Source: Geosiphon pyriformis (lineage: Eukaryota > Glomeromycota > Glomeromycetes > Archaeosporales > Geosiphonaceae). Taken from it: a stretch of 64,000 nucleotides of DNA. Below are positions 1 to 11,890 of this stretch, one piece after another (positions within the stretch are counted from its first letter, which is position 1; each line of letters starts with the position of its first letter). Below the pieces are notes generated by a model. That model was not told where the DNA came from, did no database searches, and saw only the letters and a list, made by a program, of their open reading frames with translations. The DNA is taken from NCBI GenBank assembly GCA_016748015.1, contig JAAOMT010000570.1, positions 128,043-192,042 on the forward strand. Direction: 5' to 3'. Position numbers and translations under genes: made by a program.

Positions 1-240
1 GATTTTGTTTCTTGGCTAAGGATTCTGTGGTATTGATTCTGTCTTTTCTGTTTCTAACACTACTGCTATATATACATAATTGGGATTTCTCAATTTCTTG
101 ATTCTTCATAACAGGAATCCTGGAATTCCTGGAATCCTGCGATTCCTTTGAAAGAAATCTTGGAATTCCACATTTACTATGTTTACTTCTAATTGGCTAA
201 TAATTATGCTAATATATTTTCTATATTTCTATGAGTAACA
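1..240 (-). repeat. 3' LTR of Gypsy-1 (partial, cut by window edge)
   Basis: Bases 1-240 repeat the right-hand LTR from about 9193 to 9510, starting at the shared stretch around 'tttcttggctaag' and ending in 'gagtaaca'. The GGAATTCC-rich section is shorter here than in the other LTR, so the two copies differ by an internal length change as well as by substitutions. Confidence 0.9.
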
Positions 241-256
241 TTATTTCCTCCTTTTA
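241..256 (-). other. Polypurine tract of Gypsy-1
   Basis: On the minus strand a purine run (AAAAGGAGGAAATAA) lies immediately upstream of the 3' LTR. This is the usual site for priming plus-strand DNA synthesis in LTR retrotransposons. Confidence 0.7.
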
Positions 257-1150
257 ATATTGAGCTCTGTCAAAATCTAACTCATGTAATTCCCCCTCTT
301 GAAGTATTTCCTGGATTTCGTTTTCGAGAATTACTTGTGTTATTTGGGTCTGTAATTCTTCAAATTGAGCATTGGTGATTTTTCCCAATTGATTACTGGT
401 AACCATATCCATCGCTCTGTTGAGCAATATTTCTGGTTTATCCTGAAATGCTGTGTGTATTCGGTATATGGCTCAGGCTTGTGTGGATAAGTTGTTCTTT
501 CCCACAAAATGTTCTAATTGTTGTAGTATTTTTTTGTCGAATAATCGCTTTGTTTTATCCATATATAGATTCTGGATATTTACATGTTGTCCCAAGTAAA
601 AATAACAATAGTTTTGTGGAAATTGTTGTATCCACCAATTCCAAATTTCTTTAGTCAACTCTTAATATAGTGACTTTTTTGTCAATTCTTTTATTGTTAA
701 TTTTACTTTCGCCATGATTTTGTCCACAGTATTTTCAGTTTTCTTCTGTGTTCTGAGTTGAAATGTCTTTCTAGTATCTTGATATCAAATGATTTGTTGA
801 TTGATTGTAATCTCCATTTCCTGGTGTTGGATTAATTGAAAGAGTTGTTGTGTTAGTGAGTGAATGTTGTCTGTAATTTCCATTTTTCTGATATTTCCTG
901 TCGTGTCTACCATGTCTTTATATATTCTTTTGATGGATCAATTTAACGTGTTGTTGTCGATAATAATGATTGGTTCCAGATCTCGTGGAATCTTATCTGG
1001 TTGGACTAGTACTCTCTGTACTCCTAATTGTGGAATATTACTGGTAGATGATAGTGTGATGTTGTGGTATGGTTTTAGTCAATCTCCATGTGCTGCTTTG
1101 GTTAAAATTTTGTTATTCAGTCTTAATTTGTAAGCTCCATTTTCTAAAAT
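257..1150 (-). pseudogene. Extra ORF between integrase and 3' LTR of Gypsy-1 (broken, unknown function)
   Basis: After the integrase and before the polypurine tract the element carries about 900 bp of broken but protein-like sequence on the minus strand, including an open stretch at 473-658. It is rich in Gln, Ile, Lys and Trp, and I see no membrane segment or signal peptide. Part of it aligns by eye with the ORF at the same position in Gypsy-2 (39889-40378): both have an aromatic-rich 'Y-YF--G' stretch followed by a helical, Gln-rich segment. The position is that of env in retroviruses, but nothing here looks like an envelope protein. Function is unknown. Confidence 0.5.
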
Positions 1151-2330
1151 TTCTTCTATGTGAAATGGTCCATCTCATTTGGGGTCAAATTTTCCACTCC
1201 ATTGTTTTTCCACTTTGGTACGATGTAGTAATACTTTGTCTCCGATCTTGAATTCAATTGGTTTGTCTGGTAGTTGACTATTGTGTCTTTCTTTCTGTGT
1301 TTTTTGTGACTTTTGAATATTATCAGCTGCTCTTTTTTGTTTGTTTTCCAATGTTTTCATTAAGTTATATGTTCTTCTCAGCAATGTTTCTTGAAAATTT
1401 TCTTCTGTTATTGGTTCAGCTGGATATGTATTAATTTCTCTCTCTACTGGTAACGTTGCTATTCTCCCATATACTAATTCAAATGGTATTGCTTGTGTAG
1501 TATCTTGTTTCGTTGTCCGATAAGCAAATAGTACTGATGGTATGAACAAATCCCAATTGTTTTGGTTTTCTTGGCTGAGCTTGGCTATTGCTTCACACAA
1601 TGTTCTGTTGAATCTTTCTACTAATCCATTGGTTTGTGGATAGTATGGTGATAATAATGGTCTCTTGATTCCAAATCTTTGGCTTAATTCTGTTAATGTT
1701 CTGTTCACAAAATGAGTTTCTTGGTCTGATAATAATTCTTTTGGACATTCATGTCGACAAATCAAATCCTGATGAACAAATTCAGCAATGGATTCTGCAT
1801 CCACTCTTTGAATTGCTTTCACCTCTGGCCATTTAGTGAGATAGTCCATAGCTACTGCTATGTATCTGTTTCCTCTGCTGGTGATTGTTAATGGTCTGAC
1901 TAAATCAATTCCCATATGGTCAAATGGTTGTCCCATTTTGATTGGTCTTAATGGTTTACTGGGTCTTGTTCCTTCTCTTCACTGACAAGCATCACAATTT
2001 TAAACATATTGAATGATGTCTGAGTACATTGATAACCAATAGTATTTTTTTCTGGTTCTTTCTATGGTTGCTTCTTTGTGAAAATGTCCTGCTGTTGGAT
2101 TTGAGTGCATGTTGAATAATATTGTTTCTTTTTCTGGCTCCGTAATTACTCTGGTTGGTTGATTTGGATCTTTTCTATTTTTCTGATAAAGTATATTTTT
2201 GGTGAGTGATAAAATATTTTGATTGTTGTTTGATACTTCTTTGTTCTGTTTGAGATAAATTCTCCTTGAACTGTTGAGTGTTTAGATAATGTTGCAATTG
2301 TTGATATTTTTGTATGTTCATCTTTTGTTG
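1151..2330 (-). pseudogene. Integrase of Gypsy-1 (broken)
   Basis: This is the integrase that would insert the cDNA into the host genome. The catalytic core is open at 1175-1936 on the minus strand and shows the DDE residues in context: Asp in 'GIDLV', Asp in 'LLSDQET' and Glu in 'NGLVERFNR'. Upstream, toward 2300, the HHCC zinc-binding region is visible ('CDAC') but broken by stops at former Gln and Arg codons. Downstream, the C-terminal basic segment around 'LLHRTK' is followed by a stop where a Trp is expected. Not functional. Confidence 0.88.
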
Positions 2331-2399
2331 TATTTTTCCATTAGTATTGTTCTGGTTTTATTATATTTTTGGGTTGAAATGTTCTTAGATTTGTCTTAT

Positions 2400-3686
2400 T
2401 CGCGATAACCCATCAGCATTTCCGTTGTCTTTTCTTTTTTTGTAATGTATAGTATAATTGTATGGTGTGAGTGCCATTTTCTATCTTAACTGTCTTCTAT
2501 CTCCAAATTCTTGTTTTTGGAGTGATGTTAATCCCTTGTGATCTGTGTATATTTCAAACTTCTGGCTCAAGTATTTTTTTCATTTCATGACAGCCCAGTA
2601 TATTGCTAAGTGTTCTTGTTCCAGTATTCTATAGTTCTTTTCAGCTGGTGTTAAACCTCTGCTGGCATATGCTACTAGATGTTCTCTGCCATCCAGTTTT
2701 CTCTGAGATAATACTGCTCCCAATGCTTGGCCAGATGCATTGGTGGTGATGATGAATAGTTTGCTGTAATCTGGATAGACTAGCACTGGAGCTTGGATGA
2801 GCTTTTTTCTCAGAATATCAAAAGCTTCTTGTTGACTTTCTGTCCATTTATATTTCGCATTCTTGTTTTGCAGTTGATTGAGTGGCTGCGCTATCTTGGA
2901 AAAGTTCTTGATAAAACAATGATAGTAGCTGGCGAATCCCAAGAATGATTTCAGTTCTGTTATATTGGTTGACACTGGAAAGTTTTTTACTATCTCTATT
3001 TTCTCTGGATCTGTTTTGATGCCATCTTTGCTAACTATGTGTTCCAAGAATTTGAGTTCTGTCTTGTCAAAGAAGCACTTTGTCACATTTAACTTTAGTC
3101 CTGCTTTTTTTAGTCTTTCGAACACTTGTTGAAGATGATGAAGATGATCATCAAACATCTTTGAGAATACATTGGTGTTGTCCAAGTATACAACTACTGA
3201 TTTCCACAATAAGCCAGTATAAACAATTTTCATTAGCCGTTGGAAAGTTGCTGGGGCATTGGTTAAGCCGAATGGCATCACTTTAAATTCGAAATTCTCT
3301 TCTCTAATAGTAAATGTCATCTTTTTTTTGTCAGCTGGATTCATGGCTACTTGTCAGTAACCACTGTCCAAATCTAATGTGGAGAACTATTTGTTTCCAC
3401 CAAAAACATCAAATAATTCCTGTATTCGTGAAGTTGGATAACTGTCTCCACGAGTTACACCATTGAGTTTCCTGTAGTCTACACAAAACTGGATTTTTCC
3501 ATTTTTTTTACGGACAAGTACCACTGGTGATGACTATGGACTCATTGATGGTTGAATTAGCCCGTTGTCAAGCATTCTGTTTATCTCTTGACAAATAATC
3601 TCATGGCTGGCTGGCAGCACTCTGTATGCTCTTTGTTTGATTGACATTGCATCTCCAGTCTTGATCTGATGCTGGATGATGTCAGT
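2400..3686 (-). pseudogene. Reverse transcriptase and RNase H of Gypsy-1 (broken)
   Basis: The RT fingers, palm and thumb followed by RNase H are recognisable on the minus strand. The open part at 2580-3344 holds 'MPFGLTNAPATFQRLM', the palm motif C region, the 'FLGFASYY' thumb motif and the start of RNase H. At the catalytic box the sequence is YLDN rather than YxDD (about 3176-3190), so one of the two metal-binding Asp residues is Asn. Upstream, between 3345 and 3690, in-frame stops replace residues normally Trp (before 'QV', and in 'SP-SSP'). RNase H toward 2400 is also broken. Confidence 0.88.
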
Positions 3687-5510
3687 TCAGCCAAACTTAT
3701 TTTCGCTGGCAAAGATGTCATTGAAATTGTTGAGTAACATCTTGAGCTGCATACATTGGAGTGGATCTAAGTTTCCTATGTTCATTTGTTCCAATTGTTC
3801 TGGTTGGAGCAAATAACATTTGTCTCGTCTATAGATTGTTTGTAATGTGATGTTAACATATCCACAAAGTTGTGGAAAGTCTGGAATGGGGTTTGGTGGT
3901 TGGTCTTCTATTTCTGTGGTTAAATATCTGATGGTGGTTCCTTCTGGTATGTTGATGAAATTGCCAGTGTTGTTGTAGATGGGAATTTTTATGCTGCTAT
4001 AGCTTTTGGCTGGTATGTGGAGATTGATCAACCCAATCTCTCTTGATTCACAAAGGTTTGCTTCTGCTTCAAAAATCTGTTCTTGCTCCTTTTCCTTCCT
4101 TTCTATTATTAACATGTACTGGCTATATGATGGAATGGAAATAGCTTGACCGGTTGAGATAATTTCTCCTTGGCCAACAATTTCTTTCTCTACCATATTA
4201 ACTGGTACATCTGTTCTATCTGTTGATCCAAATCCTTGTATTCCTCTCGCTGTTATTCCTAATTCCTCTCTCTTTCCCACTGACACTAACTGAGCTACTC
4301 TAATCAGAGACAGGAATATTGCCTGTGCTATCTTTTTGTTGGGCTCTATTATATAGGCCTTTTCTGAGTCATTTTGTAGTATGGCGATGATATTTTCTAC
4401 ATATCCTGCATCAATTATTCCTCCTCTTATATTGATCTCTCTTTTCGCTAAACTACTCCTAGATGCTAATTGAACCATTGTTGTTGCCGGAATCTCTAGT
4501 GCTATTTTCAGATCAATGCAGATGTGTGAATGTGGCTCCAATTTGATAGTCTCTTTTCCTGGATATCTTAAATCAAACCCTGCATCAGTATCATGCGCAC
4601 GTTCTGGCATAATACCTTTCCCATTGTCACTATACCATTTCAACTCTTGTTTTTTGGAGAGATCTGGTAGTGCAATGTATTGTTTATAGTTTAAATTGGG
4701 GTTTGAATCTGAGTCTGAATTGTTTTCATCATCATTGTCATTTTGAACGGAGCTAGAACCGGTGTTTTCATCGTCATTATCGGAGTCTGAATTGTGATTG
4801 ATCAGTGATTTTGATTCTGATGCACAGCTGCTGATTGGTTCTTCTTCTTCAGGGATCGAGTAAATCATGTGTGATGGTGGATTGTAAATGAGGTCACAAT
4901 CGTCACAATATTCAAAGTCACTGGAAATTAAACAATAGTGACACAGTCTTGTATTTAACTGTGCTAGCCATTGTTCTTGTTCTTCTCTAGTGGGTGCCAA
5001 GTTTTGGTAGTGTTCATGGAACTCTTCTGGTTCCAGAAAATTTATGACTGGCTCTGCATCCCAGTCAAGCTCGATGGGTTTTGGTGGGTTGTTTTTAATT
5101 GTCTGGATTTCTTCTGACAATGCGCCTTCAATTTTGGCAGTTGCTATTCTCCAAATTTTGTCATTGTCATGTGGACAACTGTCTAATTGTCGCACTGCTC
5201 TTTGCCAAGCAGCTTCAATTGGTGTCCCCTTTTTAACCCAGTTGCTGATCAGAATCATGTATTGACACTCTATGTCGCATGTTCCTCCACATCCAGAAAT
5301 GTCATGCCACATTCCTTTGTCCAAGAGAGTCTCTCCACAAGCTAAGCATGGCTGGTTGTCCCATTTTCCTACTTGTTTTGGTCTTCCAAAGCATTTAAAG
5401 ATGCATGGGCAGCAATAAAACCTAGTTGCCGTTGAATATTCCTCATCATCCCCACAACATGCGCCCATTGACGACAATTTCTTGCCACAATTGATGCATA
5501 TAAGCTTAGG
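3687..5510 (-). pseudogene. Cysteine-rich domain plus dUTPase of Gypsy-1 pol
   Basis: An open frame of almost 600 codons lies between protease and RT. Its first part is cysteine-rich (C-x2-C pairs, including 'FYCCPC' and 'CLACGE', with a further 'CINC' just upstream) and could bind zinc; I do not recognise the family. An acidic Ser/Asp/Asn-rich linker follows. The second part is a dUTPase with all five family motifs in order: 'DTDAGFDLRYP', 'SRSSLA', 'GGIIDAGY', 'KIAQAIFL' and 'RGIQGFGST'. dUTPases hydrolyse dUTP to dUMP and limit uracil in new DNA. This is the best preserved part of the element. Gypsy-2 has the same arrangement, so the domain belongs to the lineage. Confidence 0.87.
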
Positions 5511-5726
5511 TCGACGATAGATAGATCGTTGTAGTATAGTGTAGGTGTTATAAGTGGTGGTGGTTTGTGTGGTCTCTTCTTCTTTTCCTTTCTCTTTATT
5601 TTTTTTGTCTTCTTCCCATTCCCAGCTTGAAGTTGGTTCACTTTCATCATTGTCAGTTCATGTCAGGTCATTGGTTTCCCAGGTAAGTTCTTCCTTTTGT
5701 TTCCCTTTTCCCTTGTTGTTGTTGTC

Positions 5727-6578
5727 TCAGGAGAGTATTGGCAGCAGCTTATTGTGCTCTTCATCAGCCCATGATACTTGGTAGGCTTCCCAGATCGGCT
5801 TTGGTTTCTCCTCATCGAAGTCAATCAGTGGTGCCATGTTGTTGGTAGCCTTAAAGTGGCCACACGTTGCTGGTACTCGTGTGTGTCTTCCATTCTGGCT
5901 GAGTATTAACTCTTGGGTCGTCCAATCAAGCATGGCATTGGTTTTGAACAGCCAGTCATTACCAACTAGGGCTTGGTATTGGGTGGCATCCATTACTAGA
6001 ACTTTGATGAGTACTATAATGCCAATAATTTCTATAGGGAAATCATCTATCTTGCCAATAGGTGTTTTTGTGGTGCCATTAGCAGTGATAATTCTAGCGC
6101 TGGCAGCTTGATCAACTTGGCAATCTAATTAATCCATGAGCTGTCTTGTGATTATACTGCCAGCTGATCCACTATCTAGGATAAGTTTAATGGAGTGACC
6201 ATTGACTTTGACATCCATGTACATTGCTATTATGGGTTTCTCCTCAAGGGTGGCTTCACTGAATAACAGTATTGGTGTGTTTTCTTTGAGTTCGAAAGGA
6301 AAAATGGCTGCTAGAGATTTGTTGCTAGAGATGGTTATTGGTGAAATCATGTTAGTAGGTACGTGCTGATTGGATTCTGTGTTGTTGGATGTGGCGTTTT
6401 CTGGGTTAACCAAGAGACTTAAATAGTGTTGGGAATTTGGGTTTTGGACACGACTGGTATCCAAATTCTGGATGTGTGATTCTGATAGTGGGTTTAGTGG
6501 ACTGGAGATCAGTTGGTGAACAACCATTGCCGATCTCCAGTTTTGAGTAATTCTGGATCGAGGGTTGCCTGATGTCAT
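5727..6578 (-). pseudogene. Aspartic protease of Gypsy-1 (broken)
   Basis: The retropepsin active site reads 'LILDSGSAGSIIT' near 6150-6190 on the minus strand, in the open segment 6129-6578. A second segment, 5727-5993, continues with 'QYQALVGNDWL', which also follows the protease core in Gypsy-2. A stop and a short gap separate the two segments. The family cuts the Gag-Pol polyprotein into its mature parts. Confidence 0.82.
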
Positions 6579-8591
6579 TTGAGCTGGGTTCTGGGGCAGT
6601 ATTTGAATTGGTTGGGGTTGATAGATGATTTGTGGCTGCGGTTGATATATTACTTGTGGCTGTGGCTGATAAATTAGAGCTTAATACACTGGAGACTGAT
6701 AGACTGATGACTGTGTTACTGGTAGGTAAGTGGGTGGATTTTGATTTAGATACTGATTTGGAGTTTGGAACCAGCAATCGGAGTTTTAATATTGATTTCC
6801 TGATCATTGGTTATTTAAACGCTGGCAACAGTCAATTTGGATGTGCCCTTGTTTACCATAATAATGGCAGATATGTGTTTCTTGTTGCCATCATTGATTG
6901 GTCGATGAAGATGGATGTGGCTGATTTTGGGCATGATTAGAGTTTCCTTGATTATTGCGTTATTGTGGAGGCTGATAAATGGCATAATTGTCAGCTAAGT
7001 ATCCTTCCAATCTCTTATTGATTAATTCACTGAATTTCTCCAATTTGGAATCCAATTCAGATGATCTGTTCATTACTAGATTAACAGCTTGAGCATGATT
7101 AGCCTCTGACTCAGCGGATTCAAAATTTCTGGTGCATGTGACTGCATCTTGAAGGGTGCCTGAATGCAATGGACGTACATATTGCAAGATGCTGCTGCGC
7201 AGGCCACGGATAAACTGATTGAGTATCTGTGGTGCTGTGAAATAGTTGGTGTTAATTGCTTGAATTTGGCGTAGGTTTCGATAGAAGCATCCCAGGTAAG
7301 TGGTGACTGCTTCAGTTTCTCCTTGTTTCATGGTGGTGAATGCATTGACTAGGTGATTGATGCTATTATTGTTACTGAAGTATTTTAGGAATTCCGCTTT
7401 GAAGGCATTAAAATCTTGTGGTTTATTAATCAAGCTCTAGTACTATGAATTAGTAGTATCTTTAAGAAAGTAGGGAATGGTTTGCATTGCTCGAGCATCA
7501 TTCCATCTTTTGGCTGTGATGGCCTTTTCTACATCATTCAGCCATATTTGAGCATCATCCTCTTCGCTTGTAAAGTTGTTGAGTTTTGCGATTGGTGCAT
7601 AGGCCATTGGATCTAAGTTAGGTGGTTGTGGTGGCTGTTGAAACAGTTGTTGTTGTCTTGGCTGTTGGGGTGATAGCTAAAGTGGCTGCTGTATGGGTTT
7701 GGCTATGGGATTAATTGGCAGTTGATCGATGACAATTACTGGAGGTAAGTTTTGCTGATTAATTAATTCGGGATTTTGATTTCTTTGATTTGGCGGCGTT
7801 TGAATATTCGGAGTTTCGATTTCTGGATTTTCTAACTGTTGCTGAGTTTGAATGTTCGGGATTTCAACTTCCAGGTTTTCAGTGATCAGGTGCTGGTAAG
7901 TGAATTCTTGATCTTCTGATTCTTCTTCCTCCTTTTCTGATTCTGCTGTTTTTCATGGATCAGAGATTCTGAAATCTGGTAGAGGTGGTGGTGATCAAAG
8001 TCCTGATGGGGTTGATGATCGTGAATTAAATCCCTCAAAGTATTCGCCATATGGTCCTAACAATTCTGTTTTTCTTTGTCTACTATGGAATGGAAATTGT
8101 CCAAATGCTGATGTCACAGTTAATGGAAACGTGTCTGTTGATGATATGTTAATAGCACTTCCAGGTGTATAGTAGTAGGATGAGTTGCTTGGGGATTCAA
8201 CTTTGTTTTTCTTCTAAGCAGGTGGCTGTATTTTTCTGGATGTTACTGCTGGTGTTTGTAATTTTCCCTTGTCTTTACTAGCGTATGTAATTGGATATCT
8301 TTGTTGAGTGTAATGTTCAATTTTTTTGTTGATCTCAGTGATGATGGATGCAAAATTATGATTTGTTGGTAGGTTGGTGTTTTGAATTAATTCCTTATAG
8401 AAAGTTTCTCTTGCTGATTCAGTATTCACTAGTGTTTCTAATAAAGAAGAAATCTTTTTGTTGACATAGAAATTGAAGGCTGATTCAGTGGATATATGAT
8501 TGTGGTTTAATCTCAAGTATTGACAATAGTGTTGAAATAAGGATTTTGTGAATCCTAAATGGTTTGCTCCTATAATTTCTGATTCTGTCAC
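6579..8591 (-). pseudogene. Gag region of Gypsy-1 (broken)
   Basis: The 5' coding region holds a gag N-terminal segment (8214-8591), a Pro/Gln-rich linker with several stops, and the retrotransposon gag (capsid) domain at about 6960-7660 with 'TYLGCFYRNLRQI', which parallels 'TYLGRFNKLLRQI' in Gypsy-2. Stops fall at codons that are Trp or Gln in related sequence (for example near 7437 and 7678). The segment around 6800-6900 faces the zinc-knuckle position of Gypsy-2 but is degraded. Confidence 0.78.
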
Positions 8592-8633
8592 TTTTGGTTT
8601 GGTGTTGTTGGTGCTGGTTCTCTGTAGGATTAT

Positions 8634-8651
8634 ACCTCACAGAGAGCACCA
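8634..8651 (-). other. Primer-binding site of Gypsy-1
   Basis: Two to three bases inside the 5' LTR the minus strand reads TGGTGCTCTCTGTGAGG. TGG next to the LTR is the usual complement of a tRNA 3' CCA end. Gypsy-2 has the same first ten bases at its own LTR edge, so both lineages probably use the same primer tRNA; I cannot name it. Confidence 0.7.
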
Positions 8652-9259
8652 AATGTTACAGGTGATTATTTTTGTTGTTGAATTGAATAACAAATCCATA
8701 ACTTGGTACTCAAAAGCTACTTTTGTGAATAATATATGGAAGGTGTGATATCTGAAGGTTTTGGTTGAGTCCTTTGTATAATAAACAGAGATTCAATAAG
8801 GTTGATAGTGGTTATATTCTCAAGTTGGTTTCCCAATTTCTTTTTCAGCATGGTGGCTGGATTTAGTTTGGTAGTTGTGCCCTTCTGGTAAGCTATCTGA
8901 TAATATATATAAACTCCTACCCTTATTTTTGGGTCTTTTACTAGGCTATCCTTGACGTTAATAACTCAGTGCTTAATCTTTTAATCAATTAGTATATAAC
9001 AACAAAATCAAAGAAAGAAAAAATAAAATAAAGAAAATAAAGAAAATAAGTCAAGGCAATTTGGTACATTAGTATCTTGTCAATAGCTATGATCAAGAGC
9101 TATTGTTCCAGTATGGTTAAGTATCAATTACTATCAACATGAAGTGTTGATAGTGGAGAGTGGATTGAGATATGGAATAATTATTTATTTGATGATTTTG
9201 TTTCTTGGCTAAGAATTCTGTGGTATTGATTCTGTCTTTTCTGTTTCTAACACTACTGC

Positions 9260-9267
9260 TATATATA
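9260..9267 (-). promoter_or_regulatory. TATA box in the Gypsy-1 LTR
   Basis: A TATATATA palindrome lies just downstream (element orientation) of the GGAATTCC array. Placement fits a U3 promoter; there is no direct evidence of use. Confidence 0.5.
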
Positions 9268-9269
9268 CA

Positions 9270-9440
9270 TAATTGGAATTCCTCAATTCCTTGATTTTTC
9301 ACAACAGGAATTCTGAAATTCCTGAAATCCTGTGATTCCTTTGAGAGGAATCCTGGAATTCTGGAATTCTGCAATTCCTTGTCAGGGAATTCTGAAATTC
9401 CTGGAATCCTGCAATTCCTAAGAGGAATCCTGGAATTCCA
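9270..9440. repeat. GGAATTC/GGAATCC iteron array in Gypsy-1 LTR
   Basis: About 170 bp consist largely of repeated 8-14 bp units built around GGAATTCC, TGGAATCC and TGCAATTCC. The partial LTR at 1-240 has a shorter version at about 90-170. The array could bind a host factor or be a simple unstable satellite. Confidence 0.8.
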
Positions 9441-9510
9441 CATTTACTACGCTTACTTCTGATTGGCTAATAATTATGCTAATATATTTTCTATATTTCT
9501 ATAAGTAACA

Positions 9511-9929
9511 TCATCAATCAAAATATCAGGAAATTTTTCTTGCTTGTTAGTGACTTACCAATTGTAATTGCTAAGAAAGATAAATTTTATCAATACTTGG
9601 ATATATTTTTGTTAACAAATGAGCTGTCCAAACTTAGTTTAACCAAAGTTTAGTCAAATATTTAGTTCTTTTTAAATATAATCTTGCACAAAACTATTTT
9701 TAATAAACAATTTTGTTATTTGGTTTTCTTAGTTTTACAGTCTATTATTAATTACAAAACACAATTTAGTTATATTTCTAAAAGTGTTTGTACTAAGTAA
9801 GATGGTATGATTAAAAAAAGCCTAAAACTTAAAACAAACTTTCACATAATTTTTTTATAAACACATTGCTACACCCATTTTTTTATAACATAAAAACTTT
9901 TGACCAAGTATAAACTAAGAGTAAATTAT
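9511..9929. other. Intergenic, no gene seen
   Basis: AT-rich sequence between Gypsy-1 and LINE-D. No open frame, RNA gene or clear repeat was seen. Confidence 0.6.
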
Positions 9930-11890
9930 TAGCTGTTTTGAATTTTGCAAATGCACCTGATGTTTTAAGTAATTTTTTATTCATTGGTATATGGATTTAC
10001 AGATTACCAGCTGGTTGTCAGCACATCTATTATGTTATTTTATTAAATTAAATATTAGTCTTATGAATAATTTTTTGGCTGGAATTGTGAAAATTTTCTT
10101 ATTTTGTGGCTTATCTTTTTTTAATGCTCTGGTAAGTACTTTTTGATTCTCTAATGAAACACTAATGTCTAAGATTCTTGGAAATGAGAAATTTTTCAGA
10201 GTGGTTTATTTTTTAAAACATTTTGTATTGTTTTTATAGAACAATTACTAAACAAAAAAAAACATTGTTTTAACTAAAAATATTTTAGACATTGGAAGTA
10301 TTTGGATCTACAAAGCCTTGTTCTTATATGGTTTAACTTAGCTATCTGATTTCTGGACAACAGATTGGCTATAGCTGTCACTTTGTCTTGAATTTTTAAT
10401 GAATACTCTCCTGATTTTATAGTGGCTAACCCAATTAGTCTTGTTAAAAACATTTTGTTAGAGTTTGGTTTAAGTTTGTTTAATATTTATACAGATAAGT
10501 TCATAAAGTATTTAGGTTTAATTTTAGTTATTAGAGGAGCTGCTGTTTTTTTTTTGGATGTTGATTTTAGTATTGGAGTTAAAGTTTATAATATTATATT
10601 ATTAATTTTCTTGAAACTTAAGACTATCTTTTTTATATTTACTTATATTTTTATTGAAAACAATATAATTGTTAATTCAGACAACCAAATTGTTATTAGT
10701 GTCTGTATTAATGAATTGAGAATATTTTTACCTGATTTTAAAAAATACTTATGAATAAAATAACAACAGATAATAAACTTTATTAAAAATAGATCACTTT
10801 TAATATTTTAAATTAAGATTAAAGACCATACTAATATTGTGGAGAATAAACATACCAATGTGTTCATCTTTGATGAATGTTTTTTTAATTCTGTTTTTTC
10901 AATTGTAGTTTATAAGTTTTTTATACATACAGATAATATAATTTTGTCCTGTAATATTTGTTATTATATCAGAAATTTCTACAAGACTTTGTGTTATGTT
11001 AGGTGAAAAAATAGATCTGAATTAATAATAGAAAGTGTTTGTAATATTAGTATAGTAAATTAGAAAAGATCTTTAGAAGTTTGGCATTCTGATAGACATA
11101 TGGCTTCTGGTTTTACAAGTCACATGTTAAATGTTTTATAAACTTACTTTATAAAAGCTCTACATAAGCATTTACTGATAACTGTTAGAAAGCATTTATA
11201 CAGTGTGTTATATTCAAATATAAAGTGTTTATTTTGTAATAAAATTGAGACTTCTGATCATACATTCAAGTGTTTTTATAACAATAGTATCACAGTAGAA
11301 TTTTGTTCAAGTTTGAAATGTGTTGGACATTATTATTAAATATTATTGCTTTTTCTTTTGTAATCCTCCAGAATTTGTTTTTTTGTATATAGAATATTGA
11401 CTTGTATTCTAATTTAGTAAAAAACTTTGTGCTTAAAAGTTGGTATAGTAAAGCTTTGGTTGTGTTTGGCAATTTCAGGCTAGCAGATTTGCAGATGGTA
11501 ATATTTGTGAAAGACTTAATATTGGTTTACAGGTCTAAAATATGGTGTTACAAATTTAAATACAAAGCTGATATAAATAAAAAAGGCATAATAATTATTA
11601 ATAATAGTGTAATTTCTTATGATTTCAGCAGTATAGACAAATTAAGTAATGGAATAGTTATGTTGCTTAATGTAAAAGAGATTAGAGGAATATATTTTAG
11701 TACATAATTTAAATACTTATTTTTTTTGAGTTTGAGAAGTAATATAGTAGTAATAACTGGTTTGTAATATAGTCGTAATTAGCCTAAATGACTGGTTATA
11801 TATAGTAAGTACATAAATTGTATTTAGTTTATGATGTGTATATATTGTATATTCTTAGATAATAATTGGATTATACTTGTTAAACCTAAT
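9930..11890 (+). mobile_element. LINE-D: AT-mutated fossil of a LINE 3' half
   Basis: A 5'-truncated, very degraded LINE in plus orientation. Visible landmarks, in order and matching LINE-A and LINE-B, are the post-RT 'NNFLAGIV' segment near 10065, an RNase H-like stretch ('IYTDKFIKYLG' near 10485) within the open segment 10422-10754, a C-terminal zinc knuckle ('CLFCNKIETSDHTFKC' near 11230-11275), and a 3' tail at 11760-11885 matching the LINE-B tail with many C-to-T and G-to-A changes ('gcctaaatgactggt' against 'gcctgagtggctggt'). Stops and frameshifts occur throughout. It is the most mutated retroelement here. Confidence 0.75.

Larger units (their letters stand above)
1..9510 (-). mobile_element. 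Gypsy-1: decayed Ty3/gypsy LTR retrotransposon with dUTPase
   Basis: A nearly complete LTR retrotransposon reads right to left. Its 5' LTR is at 8654-9510 and its 3' LTR is cut by the window edge (1-240). Domain order in element orientation is gag, aspartic protease, cysteine-rich domain, dUTPase, reverse transcriptase, RNase H, integrase, then an extra 3' ORF. RT before integrase is the Ty3/gypsy order. The primer-binding site and polypurine tract sit in the expected places. The coding region is broken by many stops and frameshifts, so it cannot be autonomous. The target-site duplication cannot be checked because the left flank is outside the window. Gypsy-2 at 31625-41320 is a diverged relative with the same domain order. 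Confidence 0.93.
8654..9510 (-). repeat. 5' LTR of Gypsy-1 (857 bp)
   Basis: It begins TGTTAC and ends GTAACA, a good inverted terminal pair. On the minus strand it contains a GGAATTCC-type repeat array (about 9270-9440) followed by a TATATATA box (9260-9267), the expected order of U3 enhancer and promoter. Confidence 0.88.

Noticed and set aside
9270-9440. CRISPR-like repeat array.
   Set aside because: Units are 8-14 bp, contiguous and degenerate, with no spacers, inside an LTR of a eukaryotic retrotransposon.
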